Source: Eutreptiella sp. 'Long Island Sound 2002' | Taxonomy: Eukaryota; Euglenozoa; Euglenophyceae; Eutreptiales; Eutreptiaceae | NCBI GenBank assembly: GCA_964036045.1 | Contig: OZ038379.1 | Coordinates: 184,002,897 to 184,066,896, forward strand | Direction of reading: 5' to 3' | Length of the DNA stretch: 64,000 nucleotides | Shown: one piece after another, positions 22,855-35,759 of the stretch | Position numbering within the stretch: the first letter of the stretch is position 1 | Layout of the letters: every line of letters starts with the position of its first letter | Notes under the pieces: model-generated | What the model saw: only the letters and a program-made list of their open reading frames with translations | The model's database searches: none | What the model was told of the DNA's origin: nothing | Position numbers and translations under genes: made by a program

Positions 22855-23261
22855 CTAGGGGGAAGACTGAAAGGTGTCAATACCATAGGGTTGGCTAGGT
22901 GTCCATCGATACTTCTGGTTGTAGTTATAACCAACAACATCGTCGAAGAAGAGCTGTCCGGTCTTGGTGTCGACTCGCCACCATCGAGTATCGGCGATCG
23001 AGAGCCTTCGAGCGACGATGACCACGTTGACTTCTCTGCAGTTGTGGACGTGGCCATACCGATCGATGATCTTGAGCATCTCGGTTCGAGAATCACCTTG
23101 AAGTCGACCAAGGTTTTGGTGCACGTACTATCTGTCGGGAAGAGTACTCTGCAGGGCGAATTGAACCGCCTCTACGGATACGAGGCTCGCTGCAGTGTCG
23201 GCAATGACGACGTCGAGATCCGGGCCGTGTTGACTGTGTACACTTTGTCGATGGGCCTCTT
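22855..23261 (-). pseudogene. Coding-like segment with WW-like motif and disrupted frame
   Basis: After an acceptor-like CCCCCTAG the minus strand reads KRPIDKVYTVNTARIST, which then meets TAG. Another frame runs through VIADTAASLVSVEAVQFAL, also to TAG (23128-23130), and resumes as MLKIIDRYGHVHNCREVN and TRWWRVDTKTGQLFFDD, ending near RWTPSQP. The two widely spaced Trp with D..TGQ.FF and a closing W-x-P resemble a WW module. No single intron placement joins the parts cleanly unless introns of 26-27 bases are allowed. The plus strand is also open for 124 codons, but without motifs. Confidence 0.35.
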
Positions 23262-26200
23262 CTAGGGGGAAATGGTTGACAATTCAAATATGCCACATCC
23301 TAAATGCTTGGGAAGCCAGAAAAACCCTGGTACGGAACCAAAAACTTGTGAAAAGGGGCCAAAACTAGGGTTCGAGTATTTGCCGACATCCAAAACTTCG
23401 CACTGCATGCGCACTGCGTGCATGGCATTCCCCTTGACCCCCCCCAGGGCACTCTTGCTGGTGAAACGATGACAATTGTCCTGTGCCCTGCCTGAATGGG
23501 ACTTCGTGGCCAAATGAAGAGACCTTGCACCGATCGACAACAACCAGTAGCACAAACCAGTAGCACAATCGCTGCCACTGCCACCGCCACCGCTGCCACT
23601 GCCACCGCCGCCGCCGCCGCCACCAATGTGCGTTGGTTTGTTCATTGCAGTGTTTCTGCAATTTTTGTTTGGTTGGAGTATCTTTCATACCCATGGCAGT
23701 GCTAATCTCATATTCAAGGAGTTTCAAGGCAGTGAAGCTAAGCCCCTGATGATGGGACATTCAGGTGGCTGAACGCTCAGAACTGATATGGATTGAATCA
23801 TTGGAGCCACCGCCACCAGCACCATCGGAAACTCGCTTGCAGCAGCACAGGGCAGACCCCACAAGCACCAACATGGAGAGCTAGCACCCTGAGTGGCACT
23901 GAGCCACCACCTTTGGCTGGCCTCCGATGAGGAGGCAAGCCCAGGGTATACGCCGGAGCCAGTGCCCCTTGAGCAGCCAACAATACAGGCAGCCGCTGCC
24001 ACAAGTCACCACCACCGGGCAGCTACCAAGAGTGACCAGCAGAACAATGCTAATGTTGGATTGACGCGATCATCATTCACACTGCATCAGTTCTGGTGTC
24101 CGAAAGGATATGCTATGAACACTCTAGATGAAATACAACGTATTCATCCGTCACGATGGCATCCATATCTACAATCAAACATCGGTAGTGCAACTTGAAA
24201 GATAATATGAAGTGTTGGACAACAATTTTGGATCGAGCAGCCCCCCGGTGCTGGGTTTCGGTTGACGCCGAAATGGTGACGAAAAGCGTTGCCTAAAATT
24301 GCTGAACGTGCCAGAGAAATTTGAGCTCAGCCAAAGGCGCCAGAGAAAAAGTTGCCCAATCACTTAAGGAGGGTTAAAGGGGGGGGGTGGTTGTCTGGGA
24401 TCCCCTCCCCCCGCGGTGGCATTGAGTTGTTAAGTGGAGTTCTGAACACCCCATTGAGTAGAGCATGGAAGTGTGGATTCAGGTTGTCCTCCTAGTGGCC
24501 CAGATGCTGCAGTCTCCAGATCCACCTCCGGAATGCGCTGGTTGGGGTAAGCCTCTGGGCTGCGTTGCGCTACCCGAGGCCCAGGATTCCAAATCAACCA
24601 AGAGTTCCCGATTGTTGTGTAGTCTGCCGAGTGTAGTGCTAGGGTCAGGAGGGAATAGGGTCAATGCACACAATGGTAGGAACGGGTGCATACCCATCCT
24701 GCCATGGTGAGGAAAGACATTTGGCAACTCAAAGTCAAGTGGCAGCCACTAGGGTGCTTCCCCCACAAAAATGCGTTTTTGGAAAAATGTGCAATCAGGC
24801 ATGAACACATCATGATCTCGGCCCACAGCGGTTGATGCATGAGGAAACTTTCAACCCGCTTGAGTTTAAATGCCCGCCGTTCTGAATCAAGTGCATGTCT
24901 CTTTATCTGACAACAAAAAAAATGGCAGAACCAGGTCAGATAATGGCGATTAGCTGGAGCCACGCCCATAAGGAGCCCCACGCTCAGATGATGCAATTTT
25001 ATAGCCCCATAGAAGAGGGGTGTGTTGCAACGGAAGATGCTGCGCAATAGAACGTGGTCATTGAATAAAAGCACGTGTTTCTTGTTGGATTGAAACAACA
25101 ACAACAATGTCTACCGCAACTCAAACACAACAGCGGTAGTTGGTGGCATCTGGCGTGCACACCTGCTGTCTGTAGCATCGGCCTCATTAGAGAACTGACT
25201 TGCTTCCAATCCCAGAAGCAATCAGAGCCCTGTGTGCATTGGCGCTGGCTGCACAAGAAACACCAATGCAGCTGTCTTCAACCACTCGCAACCCCCTTTC
25301 GGCAGAGCATTCCCAGGTATTGAGACCTCCTATTTTTGCACGTGGCTTCACAAACGTTTTCTGCCACTTGCCGTTTGAAAGTGTGGGCAGTGCCACTGGG
25401 CATGATGTCAGACAGTTGCAGCGGGGGTCCAATGGCTCGGCAGCGCCCAAATGCAGCTTACTCGTGCTGGCGCCGGGTGCTTAACATACCCCGAAGTGGA
25501 ATTTGCGACTTGACTACGTGCATGTGGCCAGGGCTCAAGGTGATACCATTAAACATACGATCAGAATCTGGTTCTGTGCGCATGCGGCTTGGACCATCCT
25601 CTGTGAGGTATGCCACTCCCATCAGCAGCAGGGGTGTAGTGCTGTGGCTGAGGTCCCTTGTGCGTGGTGTGCACCGGGCACGGCGTTTGCGCCACTGTAT
25701 GGACATACATACGTGCATGGGAGGAACATGTGAATGCAAGACTGCTGCAGCACCCAATATATCACAACATGCCACGATCCGTGGCAACTCAGGATTAAGA
25801 GGCCCTCTACATCGCCTTCCCATGCAGCCTCATGGCACTGGCGACGGCTGTTGCCCTGTGGGCAGCAGCGGCCGTTTCTGAGCTGTGAGCAAAAAGCGGC
25901 TGCCAGGGGTACTGAAAATAAAGGATCGGAGCTGCAAAGCTCGACTCAGTGCAACAAATTAATTTTAATCAAGAGCGGGAGCACAGCGGCCAGCGGATTC
26001 TGGAAGCGCAAGAGTCCGATGGCAGCTCGGGGCCGGGAGGGGCAGCAAAATGCCACTCAGAGATAAACAAGCGGGAATGCAACACAATGACTGGACACAC
26101 CAGCGAATGCGATGCGCCGTTGAAAGGCTCTCCTATCTATTTTCACAGTTGGGCTTACAGAGGAATTCTCTTCTACAGCAGACTGCAGTACGGACGACCA

Positions 26201-26477
26201 CGACTGGCAGGGTATGCGGCCCTTTGTGTGCCCCCCCCCCCCCTCATGCTAATGGCCCGGGCCATGATTCTTACTTTTGAGTGAGGGATCCCCTGAAAGG
26301 GGGGAAGGGGGGCATTTTTCTTCTTTCCGGGTGGGGGGTCCATTGACATGCGCGTGGAGCGGCCAACAGATCGAAATATCATCAATTTTGTACAGAAAAT
26401 TCTATTGCCTATCGGCAAGGCACCTGGACGAGGGAGGGACCACAGTCAGTCCATTAGTCAGTTAGTCACGCAATCAA
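23262..26477. other. Intergenic or decayed sequence, no supportable gene
   Basis: A GCC/ACC trinucleotide patch lies at about 23574-23625. Short open frames occur on both strands (for example minus from an ATG at 23760, 47 protein-like codons; minus 25458-25823; plus 25200-25484). None has a recognisable motif or confirmed splice partners. Confidence 0.35.
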
Positions 26478-27010
26478 TCAGAAGCCCCCCACCCCGGTCC
26501 AAACACCCAAACAAGGTGAAAAACACATAAAGTGGGTCTAGAACATGCTCTACATAAGATATTTGATCATTATGAATGGTCAGAATATAAAAAAATCGGT
26601 GTTGGAAATTTCCAGGTTGTGCCCCAGCCCCTTCGAAGCTGCCTCACCCCCGCCTCCAAACACCCAAATAGGGTGAAAAACACATGAAGAGGGTCTAGAG
26701 CATGGTTTACGTTGGATGTTTGATCATTTTGGATGGTTAGAATGTAAAAAAAATCGGTTTCAGAAATTTCCATTTTTGAGCTGTAGAGGGTGGAAAACTG
26801 CATAAGCAGGTTGTGCCCCAGCCCCCTTGGGAGCCCCCTCCACACACACTTCCAAACACCTAAACAGGTGAAAACCACATAAAGAGGGTCTAAAACATAC
26901 TTTACATAGGATCTTTCATCATTGTGAATGGTCAGAATACCAAAAAAAAAATTAAAATTTTCCATTTTTGAGCTGCAGAGGGTGGGAAACTGCTGATGTA
27001 GTTTGTGCGG
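26478..27010. repeat. Tandem repeat, about three copies of a ~175-bp unit
   Basis: Three successive blocks share CCAAACACCCAAA, GGTGAAAA-CACAT, GAGGGTCTA, TTTGATCATT, GGTTAGAATG or GGTCAGAAT, AAATTTCCA, TTTTTGAGCTG and TGTGCCCCAGCCCC. The first copy is shorter and the third has diverged at its end. Confidence 0.75.
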
Positions 27011-27261
27011 ACATTAGGTGCCACTGAGCTGCTTACAAACAGCAATATCGGGGGTTTTAGGAGGCCCATGGCCCTGGCTACACAGGCCTAGTAGCCACTA
27101 TGTGGGACCCCATGGGTGCTAGAGTACCCGCGTTGTCACCAAATGATCACCTCAACCCATTCCACGGGCGACAGGAGGGTTGCGCAAGAAGTCGAAATTT
27201 GAAATTTTTTCAGGTGCCACGAAACAGCCTGCAGCTTGAAAACGGCTAAGTCCTCACTACA

Positions 27262-27424
27262 TAGGGGGGCCGACCTGGGGTACCTGGAGTTTGGACCTGG
27301 AACCCGCCATGGGTTAGGGGTCCATATACAAGAAAAAAGTTGTTCAGGACCCAGGTCGAAATCCAAACACAGCGGCCGCAATACGCAAAGAAGTTTTGAC
27401 TCCCCCCCCAAAAAAGGGGGTACC
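27262..27424 (+). repeat. Dispersed repeat R1, copy 2
   Basis: Uninterrupted counterpart of 3089-3442, running from GGGGGGCCGACCTGGGGTAC through ACAAGAAAAAAGTT to the C run and GGGGGTACC. It serves as the reference showing that the first copy carries an extra 179 bases. Confidence 0.7.
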
Positions 27425-27429
27425 AGGGT

Positions 27430-30400
27430 ACGGGGGGTTAGGGGGGTCAAAATCAAAAAATTCATTGGGGAATCATTTTCTGTCCCAAAATGATGATTTT
27501 ACAAGGGGTCGGACATCCGATACCACAACTTGGAGTATGCTACACGAACAACCCCAAAAAAGGGGGGGGTGTATGACGCCCGCGCCTGTGCTTGATCTAA
27601 CAACCTCTCTTTGAGGTCTTTTTGTGTGAGCATTTTCTGCCCTGTGCACCTGCTTCCGGCATTCAAGCATCCTTTGGACGATGTATGCTTTGTACTTCTT
27701 GCATCTTTCTAATGGTGGTAGAGCTCACCTTGGCCATTTTTTTGGTCATTTTTGAAATAATTGTCTGCCACCGGAACGGTCTGTGGGGACCCCCCAAAAG
27801 AGCGTCAAACAGGGTTGAGCTTCGCAGGGCGCATTTGTGGCGTGATCCACCGGAACGCGCCATTTCTGTCATGCACAGGATTTGCGAGTGCAGACAGCCA
27901 CAGCCCACACCATCCCCCCCCTCCCTCGAAATGTCGTCGTCTGTTTGTCGTCTGTTTGCTTGAGTCGAGCCTGTCCCTCGCACCTCCATTCCGTCGCTAT
28001 ACAGATCAAATGCTGTGGGCTTCTCAACAGGGAAGTAGCCCTGACCACTACCCGTGCATGCGATCAGCAACACATTTCAGGGTCCCGAGTCACATTTTTC
28101 TTTTTTTTTCTTGGTTCAGATGAAGATGAGCTGGCGTAGCCTGCTCGCTTTACAGTACTCAAGATAACCTCTCAGGATCAAGGTTCAGAGCTGTCCAGTG
28201 CTACGATGATCCCACAATGGCCGTAGTAGCGGATCTGACACGTAGTGAGGATCAGCTGAGTCTGAAACCAGGTTATGCAGTGGATACTGCAAAGCCCGTA
28301 GGCTTCCCAGTGTGCATGAGGCACAATGACTGTTGGCTGAAAAGACAGTGGTGTGAAGGCCGAGATGAGTCAGCAGGTTGCATTTTCAGGGTCCGAGTCA
28401 CACTATGTTCGCCATGGATGGCGTGCTCAGGCAAACCCAACAGACCGCAGAGGACGGACGACAGTGGCGCAGAGTTTCAGATGCACCACTCGACTGCGCA
28501 CGATCCGGTTCAGGCACCGAGCAGTTTGTGTGCAGAGGAGCGAACCGCGAAGGCGAGAGATCTTGTGGGGGGGTGAGCCATAGAGGGTACTGTTGCACCG
28601 CGTCCGCACCGTGGCAACCACTAGTGGTCAAATACTGGCGCACCATCCCAAGCTGCACCCACCCAGATAGCCCATAGAACCCTGGAAAAAAGTTGTAAGC
28701 ACAAGGCCTGTCTTCCTGGGTCTTTTTTTTACGATTGCCAATAAATCCCAGGGGCTTCTGGGTAGTTTCAGTGATACATGCACCAACTCAGAATCAATCT
28801 TTGCAATAGCAGGAACCACTGGGCTTGCTAGCCCCGAGCTAAAAACAATAAATAAATCCGAGCAATAACACAAACATGCTGGAATCCTTTACTGAAACCA
28901 CCGTTTAAGGTGCAAACGATAGTTTTTGTTCTTTCCTGGAAGCCGCTTGGTGGTTGCAAGTATCACCGGGAGGGTCCCCAGATATACCCAAAGCTTGCAC
29001 CGCGCGCGCACCGTGGCAACAGGGTCCTTCTACAGGACCCTTAGGAGGTCGCGGTAGGGGTATGCGGTCTGCGGCTCGCTGCGCCATGCAGCCCTGGCAG
29101 GCACTTTGCAATGTTATCAAGTGTGAGTGCCGGAAAACCCTATGCTCGAGTAGTGCATTGTTTATCACATGGCCGGGTGGACTACAACGATGTGGCAGGC
29201 GCGGGTGACTTGATTGGGTCTCAGATGCAGGATGCCACAACACATCTCAGGCTGCTGGTGGTGGTCCCAAAATCAGCAACAAACTCAGATAGCGTCCGCT
29301 ATGATCGCAAATCATGTATCTACAGTCTACCTGTTTGGTGTTGGTGGCAGTATTGAGGCCTCAGGATCCAAGTGCTTAGGATTCCAAGTTCCCAAGGTCT
29401 CATCATCCTGATCATCGTGATTCATTCCACGGTGTGTGTGGGGTAGGGTTGGGGTCGATCCCTGTGGGCATGTCGTCCCACCAATATTGCGGGGTGCGAC
29501 TTGGGTGTGCGGATGGAACATTGGGTGGGCGTGGCACTGTGTGTGCGAGTGCGCAGACGACCACCATTTGAAGGAGGGCAGCGTGGGCCTACAGGGAATG
29601 CACGCGGACTGCCATAGTAACGAGGTACACCAGTGGCTACGATGTGCCAATGGCTGCACTGACTGCCAACGCTCAGCACACAGTAGTACCGGCGCTCCTA
29701 AAATTCATGGCAGGAACTTCCAGGCGTGCCAGTTGGTATCTCCATTGCTAGCTCTCCCATGCTGCCTACCTGGGCACAGCGACCTCACTGCCTGTCGGAG
29801 ACTGCGGTGAACCTGTGAGAAATTGTGCCGGCAAACCCACCTCTGCTGGTTCAGGCGATCTGCGCTTAGCCAGCACTGTTGTGGGAGGGCTAAAGGGGCA
29901 GTGTGGGTCAGTTGGAAGATGCGGGCGTCTACGGGTTAAGCCAGTCTATGTGTGCGCGTGTGTTTGTGTGTGTGCTCCAGCCAACGTCATGCTGGGGTCT
30001 AAAAGGATCATACCATGCGTGGGTGCAGTGCTTGCATACAGGTACGTGTTATTTTGGGTGTTGTGTTGCTCATACTAGGAGCCCAATGTGATACATTTCA
30101 TGTTTGGGGTACAGCAAGGGTTGTGAAGTGGTGTAACATTAAGAAGAGCACACAACATGCACTCCTCGATAGCTACAAACTGGTTTCAGCAAACCTCATT
30201 CCTTGACAGGTGCAACTGGTCATGAATCACTTTGAGACACCTCTAGACCTCAAGTCATACCTCCGTATGAACACCAAAATGTTGTATGCCCATCACATGC
30301 CACCGTAGAACCAAGAGACCAGGCAAAAAAAGGTAATTCTTGTGCAATATGGTGAAAAATTCTTGGGGAGGCGGGCATGATTCTTCTTTCGAAGGGGGTG

Positions 30401-33347
30401 GTCGATTGGCAAGGGGCCATGTTTCTTCTTTCCAAGGAGGGGGGGGTCCATTGGCATGGGGGATCCATTGAGCCCTGCTACCTCTTTACCTGCGCAAGAG
30501 CGCCATGGACCATAAAATGCGTCTGCCTTACAGGCCATTCCCCATCATACGTATGCAAAACCCAAAACACACACACACACACACACACACGTTGACAACC
30601 GCGAGACAAGAACGAAGCAAGAAAAGCGGTTGAAAGAAAACTCCTCAGGAACAGCAGAGCTGTCCTAGACGTCTTTCACACACACACACACACACACACA
30701 CTGATGGTTTGCAGTAGTGGTAGGATGTAGGAATGTTGAACCTCGCAGTTTGCGCATGATTTGAATTTTTACCTTGGCACACACACAGGCCAGTGTGGCC
30801 ATACAGGTCCAACCAGGAAGACCTGGTAAAAACGGTACTACCCCTACCTTGGCACACACAGGCGACCACGGGGGCCCTGGACCCATGCAGGTCTCCCTCT
30901 TTAATATTGTTCTTCCCCTACCTCAGCACACACACACACACACAGAGGACAGCCCCCCTTGCAGGGCAGAACGTTGAACTCATGGTTTTCAGTAGTGGTA
31001 GGGAGTAGTATTGTTGAACCTCGCAGTTTGAGCATGATTGGAATTGATACGTTGGCATGCACACACACGCACGGTCATCATTGATGGGGTGGCCGTTCAA
31101 GACAACATTCCTGTATGTTGTCGGCAGAAGAGGGCTCAGCAGAACCTCTGTGCAAGTAGGGGTTTGCTCTTGAAGATGTTGTACCATCCCTTCCCCTCCC
31201 CCAGGAGCAGGTTACCCTATCACTTCACCCCCTGTGAAATGGCCTTAAGGGAAGGGAAAGGCCAAAAAATACCAAGCAAGGTGTGTTTGTGCACCCCCTC
31301 CCCTTGCCCCGGGACGCCCGGTTTGGCTGGTTCTCTGGATCCTCCCTGCCCTCAAGACACGGGCACAGTGTAATTCGAACAACCATCTGACGGGCGGGAG
31401 CGCGCGGCCCCTTCTACCTAAATCGATACAGGCCTAATGTACCTTGGACAAGGGCGTGCCGTGCAGAAGCAGCAACATAGAGGGGAACGTCGGCAAAGCA
31501 AAACACCACCTCTCCGTTGACTGTAATGATGATAGGCAGACTGGACCATAACAACACCAGTCATCCTGCAAAGTGCACATGGCAGTTGCAATTTGCCTGC
31601 AAACCGCGCAATTCAAACCCTGGACTCTCAACATTTGGTACCGAAACAATATTGGGCGTCTCATGGACAAGGGAAGGGGGTATGTGTATGTGTGCAGGAG
31701 GGGGCCGCCGCTAGGGTGTACCAGGCGACAGTCCGTTTGGTGAATCAGCACATGTTGATAGCAAACGCGTCGGTTTGCCCTAAGTGATGTTGGGGATTGC
31801 AGCAGAAGGGCAGGAAAGCAGGGCCGAATGCAGGGCCGACTATGGCCGCCGACACACTGCGAGTGGGCCTCCCGCGGAAAAAGCATTCGCAAGAGCGTCC
31901 AGGACTTTAAAAGACCAGATGCCGAATGCCCACACCGCAAGCGGTGGCCTCTGGTAACCTCTCCACTCGAATACGGGTGTGCGTGGCAAGGCAATCAATT
32001 CCCATGCGCAGACTGCGAACTTCTTCAACTGCTGTCGCCTACATCGATGGAAAACTCTGGTTGGTGTGCGCGTGCGTCGGCATGTGGTGGGAGATCCTAG
32101 TGGCGCAATCTCAGCCTCTTCCTGGGTGGCTGGTGACTGTGAACAGCGACTGGGACTCGGTGCGGTGCGTCATGGGCGGCAAGGGAGCAACCATCAAAGA
32201 CTGGTCATAGTGAAGGATAACAATGGGGGCAAGCAGTGGAATTGGTACTGCTGCCTGGCTTATTCTGGAACCCCTTCCTACACATTGTGCTGCTGACCCA
32301 TGCAGACCTCATTGCCTCAACATAGTGCCCCTCTCCCCGTACTGAGCCTGAATGGCAACCCCCCACCATGCCCCTCTATGTGGACCCGACACAGAGCAGC
32401 GAAACAGGGACAGTCCGGGGGCTCCGTTTGGCGCTACCTACCAAAGGAATGGAAGGGAGTGTCTGGGGGGGGGGGGGGTAAGGATGGGCCAGACCGGTAG
32501 ATCAAGGGCACTAGAGGGTGAGAGGCCAATAGGCACCGCTGGCTACACAGGGAAAGGGTTCAAGGAAAGCAGAAGGGTCAGTGGCGAGAGGCCAATCGGG
32601 GCTGCCAACTTCGGACATCGGTCCACCCAGGCGTCATGGCTGTCGTTAAAGAAACGTATAGAGAGAGAGAGAGAGTGTGTGTGTGTGTGTGTGGAGGGGG
32701 TGGGGGACCACCTTGTACAGTGGTGTGCCTCGGGTTGCAGGTTGGTCAGGGCGGTGTGCGATGCCGAAAGGCTGCGCGGCAGGCAGCCTACTCACAAGTG
32801 CGGGCGTGTTCCTGCGCGCCGCGCGTGCAACGGCAAGGACAGCCGTCAGGGGGCCCAACGCGAATGGACAGAGTGCACCCCCGGGGCGCGTGCGCGCAGG
32901 GGCGGACAGAAACTCCAGGCCAGACCTACACTTGATCGTAGCCAACAGGCTGAGAAGAAATGCGTGCGGGTACGGGTGTGTGTGTCGTTGTGTGTGCACG
33001 GCCGATGCAAACGTGCCGCACGGACACATTCTGTCTCCCTGCCCACACCGGCAGTACTGAGGTAGCACTATGATTACATTCTGTCCACCTCAGAGTTGCC
33101 ACTAAGCGTCTGCCAGCTCAGTCGTGATCAGATGGAGCAGGGTCCTACTGAGCCACACACTGGACGCAGCACGTTCCTACTGAGTTCTGGTGGTGCGGGG
33201 GGCAGGTATTACTGAGTGGCCTATGGCACGGGTCCACCTGCAGCCCCAGCCCCACTTTGCCAAAGGAACAAGGTCAGGATCTGGGGCAACTAGCGTAGGG
33301 GGACACCAAAGGACCTGCTACGGTGACCACCAACGTCTGGACTACGA
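27430..33347. other. Repeat-rich stretch without a supportable gene
   Basis: It contains (CA)n/(GT)n microsatellites near 30567-30590, 30678-30702, 30928-30943, 32663-32693 and 32970-33000, a dispersed ~100-bp repeat at 30700-30795 and 30960-31070, GCAC-type motif pairs at 28592-28617 and 28994-29020, and many short open frames. The longest (32352-33065 plus, 237 codons) is compositionally simple and has no motif. Confidence 0.4.
30700..31070 (+). repeat. Dispersed ~100-bp repeat beside CA microsatellites (two copies)
   Basis: Units at about 30700-30795 and 30960-31070 share CAGTAGTGGTAGG, TTGAACCTCGCAGTTTG and GCATGATT followed by TTGGCA and CACACACA. A third copy lies on the opposite strand at about 39405-39515, where the shared sequence extends into the GCAGGGCAGAAC that precedes the second unit. 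Confidence 0.65.
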
Positions 33348-35700
33348 CTACCCGGCGCCGTTATTTCGGGTCCTGGTGTTGCAAACGGTGCCGGCCTCGT
33401 CCACTTTCTTGGCAGCGGGCACCAGGCCCAGCCCCGTGCAGATGTTGTTGCAGCGGTGCGTCTTGAAGAAGCAGTCGATGCCCTCCTGCCCCAGGTTGCC
33501 CATGCCGAACCCCGACCGGTCCGCCGAGTGCACCTGCGGGTCCGTGTAGGTGTCCCCCACGCCCTGGATGTCCACGATGATGTACTGCCCCCGGGAGTGC
33601 CAGTACGTGAAGTGCGAGAACGCCTGCGGCGTGTTGCGCTCGTTGCAGCGCTCATGGACCTGGCCGGCGTTGTTGTTGTGCTTGATGAAGTCGCCCTGGA
33701 TCATGGACTCGCAGGCGTAGATGGGCTGGCCCGGGCGCGAGTGGCACACGATCAGGAACGCGTCCAGGAACACCACGGGCTTCGGGGGGCGGCACTTGTT
33801 GAACGCCGCCGCGTAGGTCTGGCAGAACCCCTGCATCTCCACGTCGATCTTGAAGAGCTTCAGCCGGCGGTGCCACGTCAGGAACTCCCGCAGCGTGAAC
33901 CGCTTGTCCGACTTGCAGCAGATCTTGAGGAGCATGGCCTCGAACTCGCAGCCCTGCTGCCGGCTCAGGATGCGGGCGGCCCACTCCTTCCCCACCACCT
34001 TCCCCGGGTCCTCGCCCCCGAACATGCTCTCGTCCGGCTGGATGATCTCCTTTTCCGAGTACTCGTTGAACAGCTTGGCCACGTGCGCCTTCTCGTGGCC
34101 GTCGCGCCCCACGACCATCATCTTGAACGCGGCCCGCATCCCGCCCTCGGCGAACTTCTCGCTCGCCAGCCGCACCTTCAGCTCTTTGTACGTCCACGTG
34201 TTGGTGGAGTCATCGTAGTACCAGGCAGTGACGGTCTCGCTCTCCGCAGCCGGTTCTTTGGGGTCCGCCACCGCCTCCGGCTTGGCTGCCGGCGCCTCCT
34301 CAGCAGGGGCCTGCTCCGCGTCGGCCCGCGGCGCCTGTGGCTCGGCATCCCGGGGCTTTGCCTTGTCAGGGTCCTCCCGCCGGCCCTCCCGGCCCGGGTT
34401 CGGGCTGGGGCTCTTCGCCTTTCTGCCGGTGGATTTGCCCGATTTGGGTTTGTCGGCGGGGGCGCCTCGTTGGGGGGACTTGCCGCGCGGCGGCGTCCGG
34501 CCCTGCCCCTGTTCGGAGGAGCCCTTCCGGGGGCTGCCGGCCCCGGGGTCCGCGGACGGCTTCCGGCTGCTCGCGCCGGGGGGCTTGTGGTGGCCGGGGT
34601 CGGCCGAGACTCTGCGGGGGCTGGACGCCCCCGAGGCTTTGTGGGGCGTGGAGGCCTTGCGGGGGCTGGGCGGCGTCAAGGACTCTCTCGAGGCCTTGCG
34701 GGGGCTGGACATTGTGGAGGTCTTGCGGGGGCTCAGCATTGTGGAGGTCTTGCGGGGGCTGGACGCGGTCGAGGGCTTGTGGGGGGCGGCCGCTGTGGAG
34801 GTCCGGCGCGGGCTTGACATTGCGGAGGTCCGGCGGGGGCTGGAGGCGGTGTCCTGCGAGGCTTTGGAGGGGGAGGACGCTTTCGGGGGCGGTGTCCGGG
34901 ACCCGGACCGGGCGGGGGACTTGCGCGGCGCCGGGGCGTCCGGCGGGGGGACCAGGGCGCCGTTGGCCGTCGGTGCGGGGGCGGGGCCTGCGGTGGGGGG
35001 CTCGGGGGCCGGGTCCGCGGGCGCCGGGTCCGCGTGCCCCGCATCCGCCGGCGCCGGGTCTGCGGGGGCGGCGGCTTCGAGTCGAAGGGGCGGGACGATG
35101 TCGCGGGGAGAAGTGGATCGGTCGGGGGCCGCGGCTTCGGACGCGGCCGTGGAGCTGCTGCACGTCGAGCTGGTGTCGTCCGTGTCCCTTGCCGCGTGTG
35201 CGACGGGCGGGAATCGGTACTCGGGAGAGGGTGCGCGCCCGTCTGCCGCCGGGGATTCGGGGTCTTTCACGACCCGATCCACGATGCTGCTGGAGGAGTC
35301 AGAGCTGGCGTCGGGATCGAGTGCGGTGGACGGGACGGGGTGCGAGGACGGCCCCTGCCCGTCAGCGGACCCGCGGGGGGAGGCGGACGCGTGTTGGTGG
35401 GGAGCGCCGCCCGCCGGGTCCTGGTGCGGGCTGCCGGTGCCGCCCCCTGCCCTGCTCGGCGGGCTGTCGGGCGCGTTGGGTGGCATGTGCGGTGCGGTGT
35501 GGTTGTGTGCGGGACCCCCTCGCACGCCCTGGGGAGAGTGCTGCCCGCTGGAATGGGATTGCCCACTTCCGGCGTGCTGCTGGTGCTGCTGCTGGTGCTG
35601 CTGGTGCTGCTGGTGCTGCTGGTGCTGCTGGTGCTGGTGCTGCTGGTGGGGGTGGTGCTGCTGGTGCTGCTGCTGCTGCTGCTGCTGGTGCTGGTGCTGG

Positions 35701-35759
<59 letters not shown>

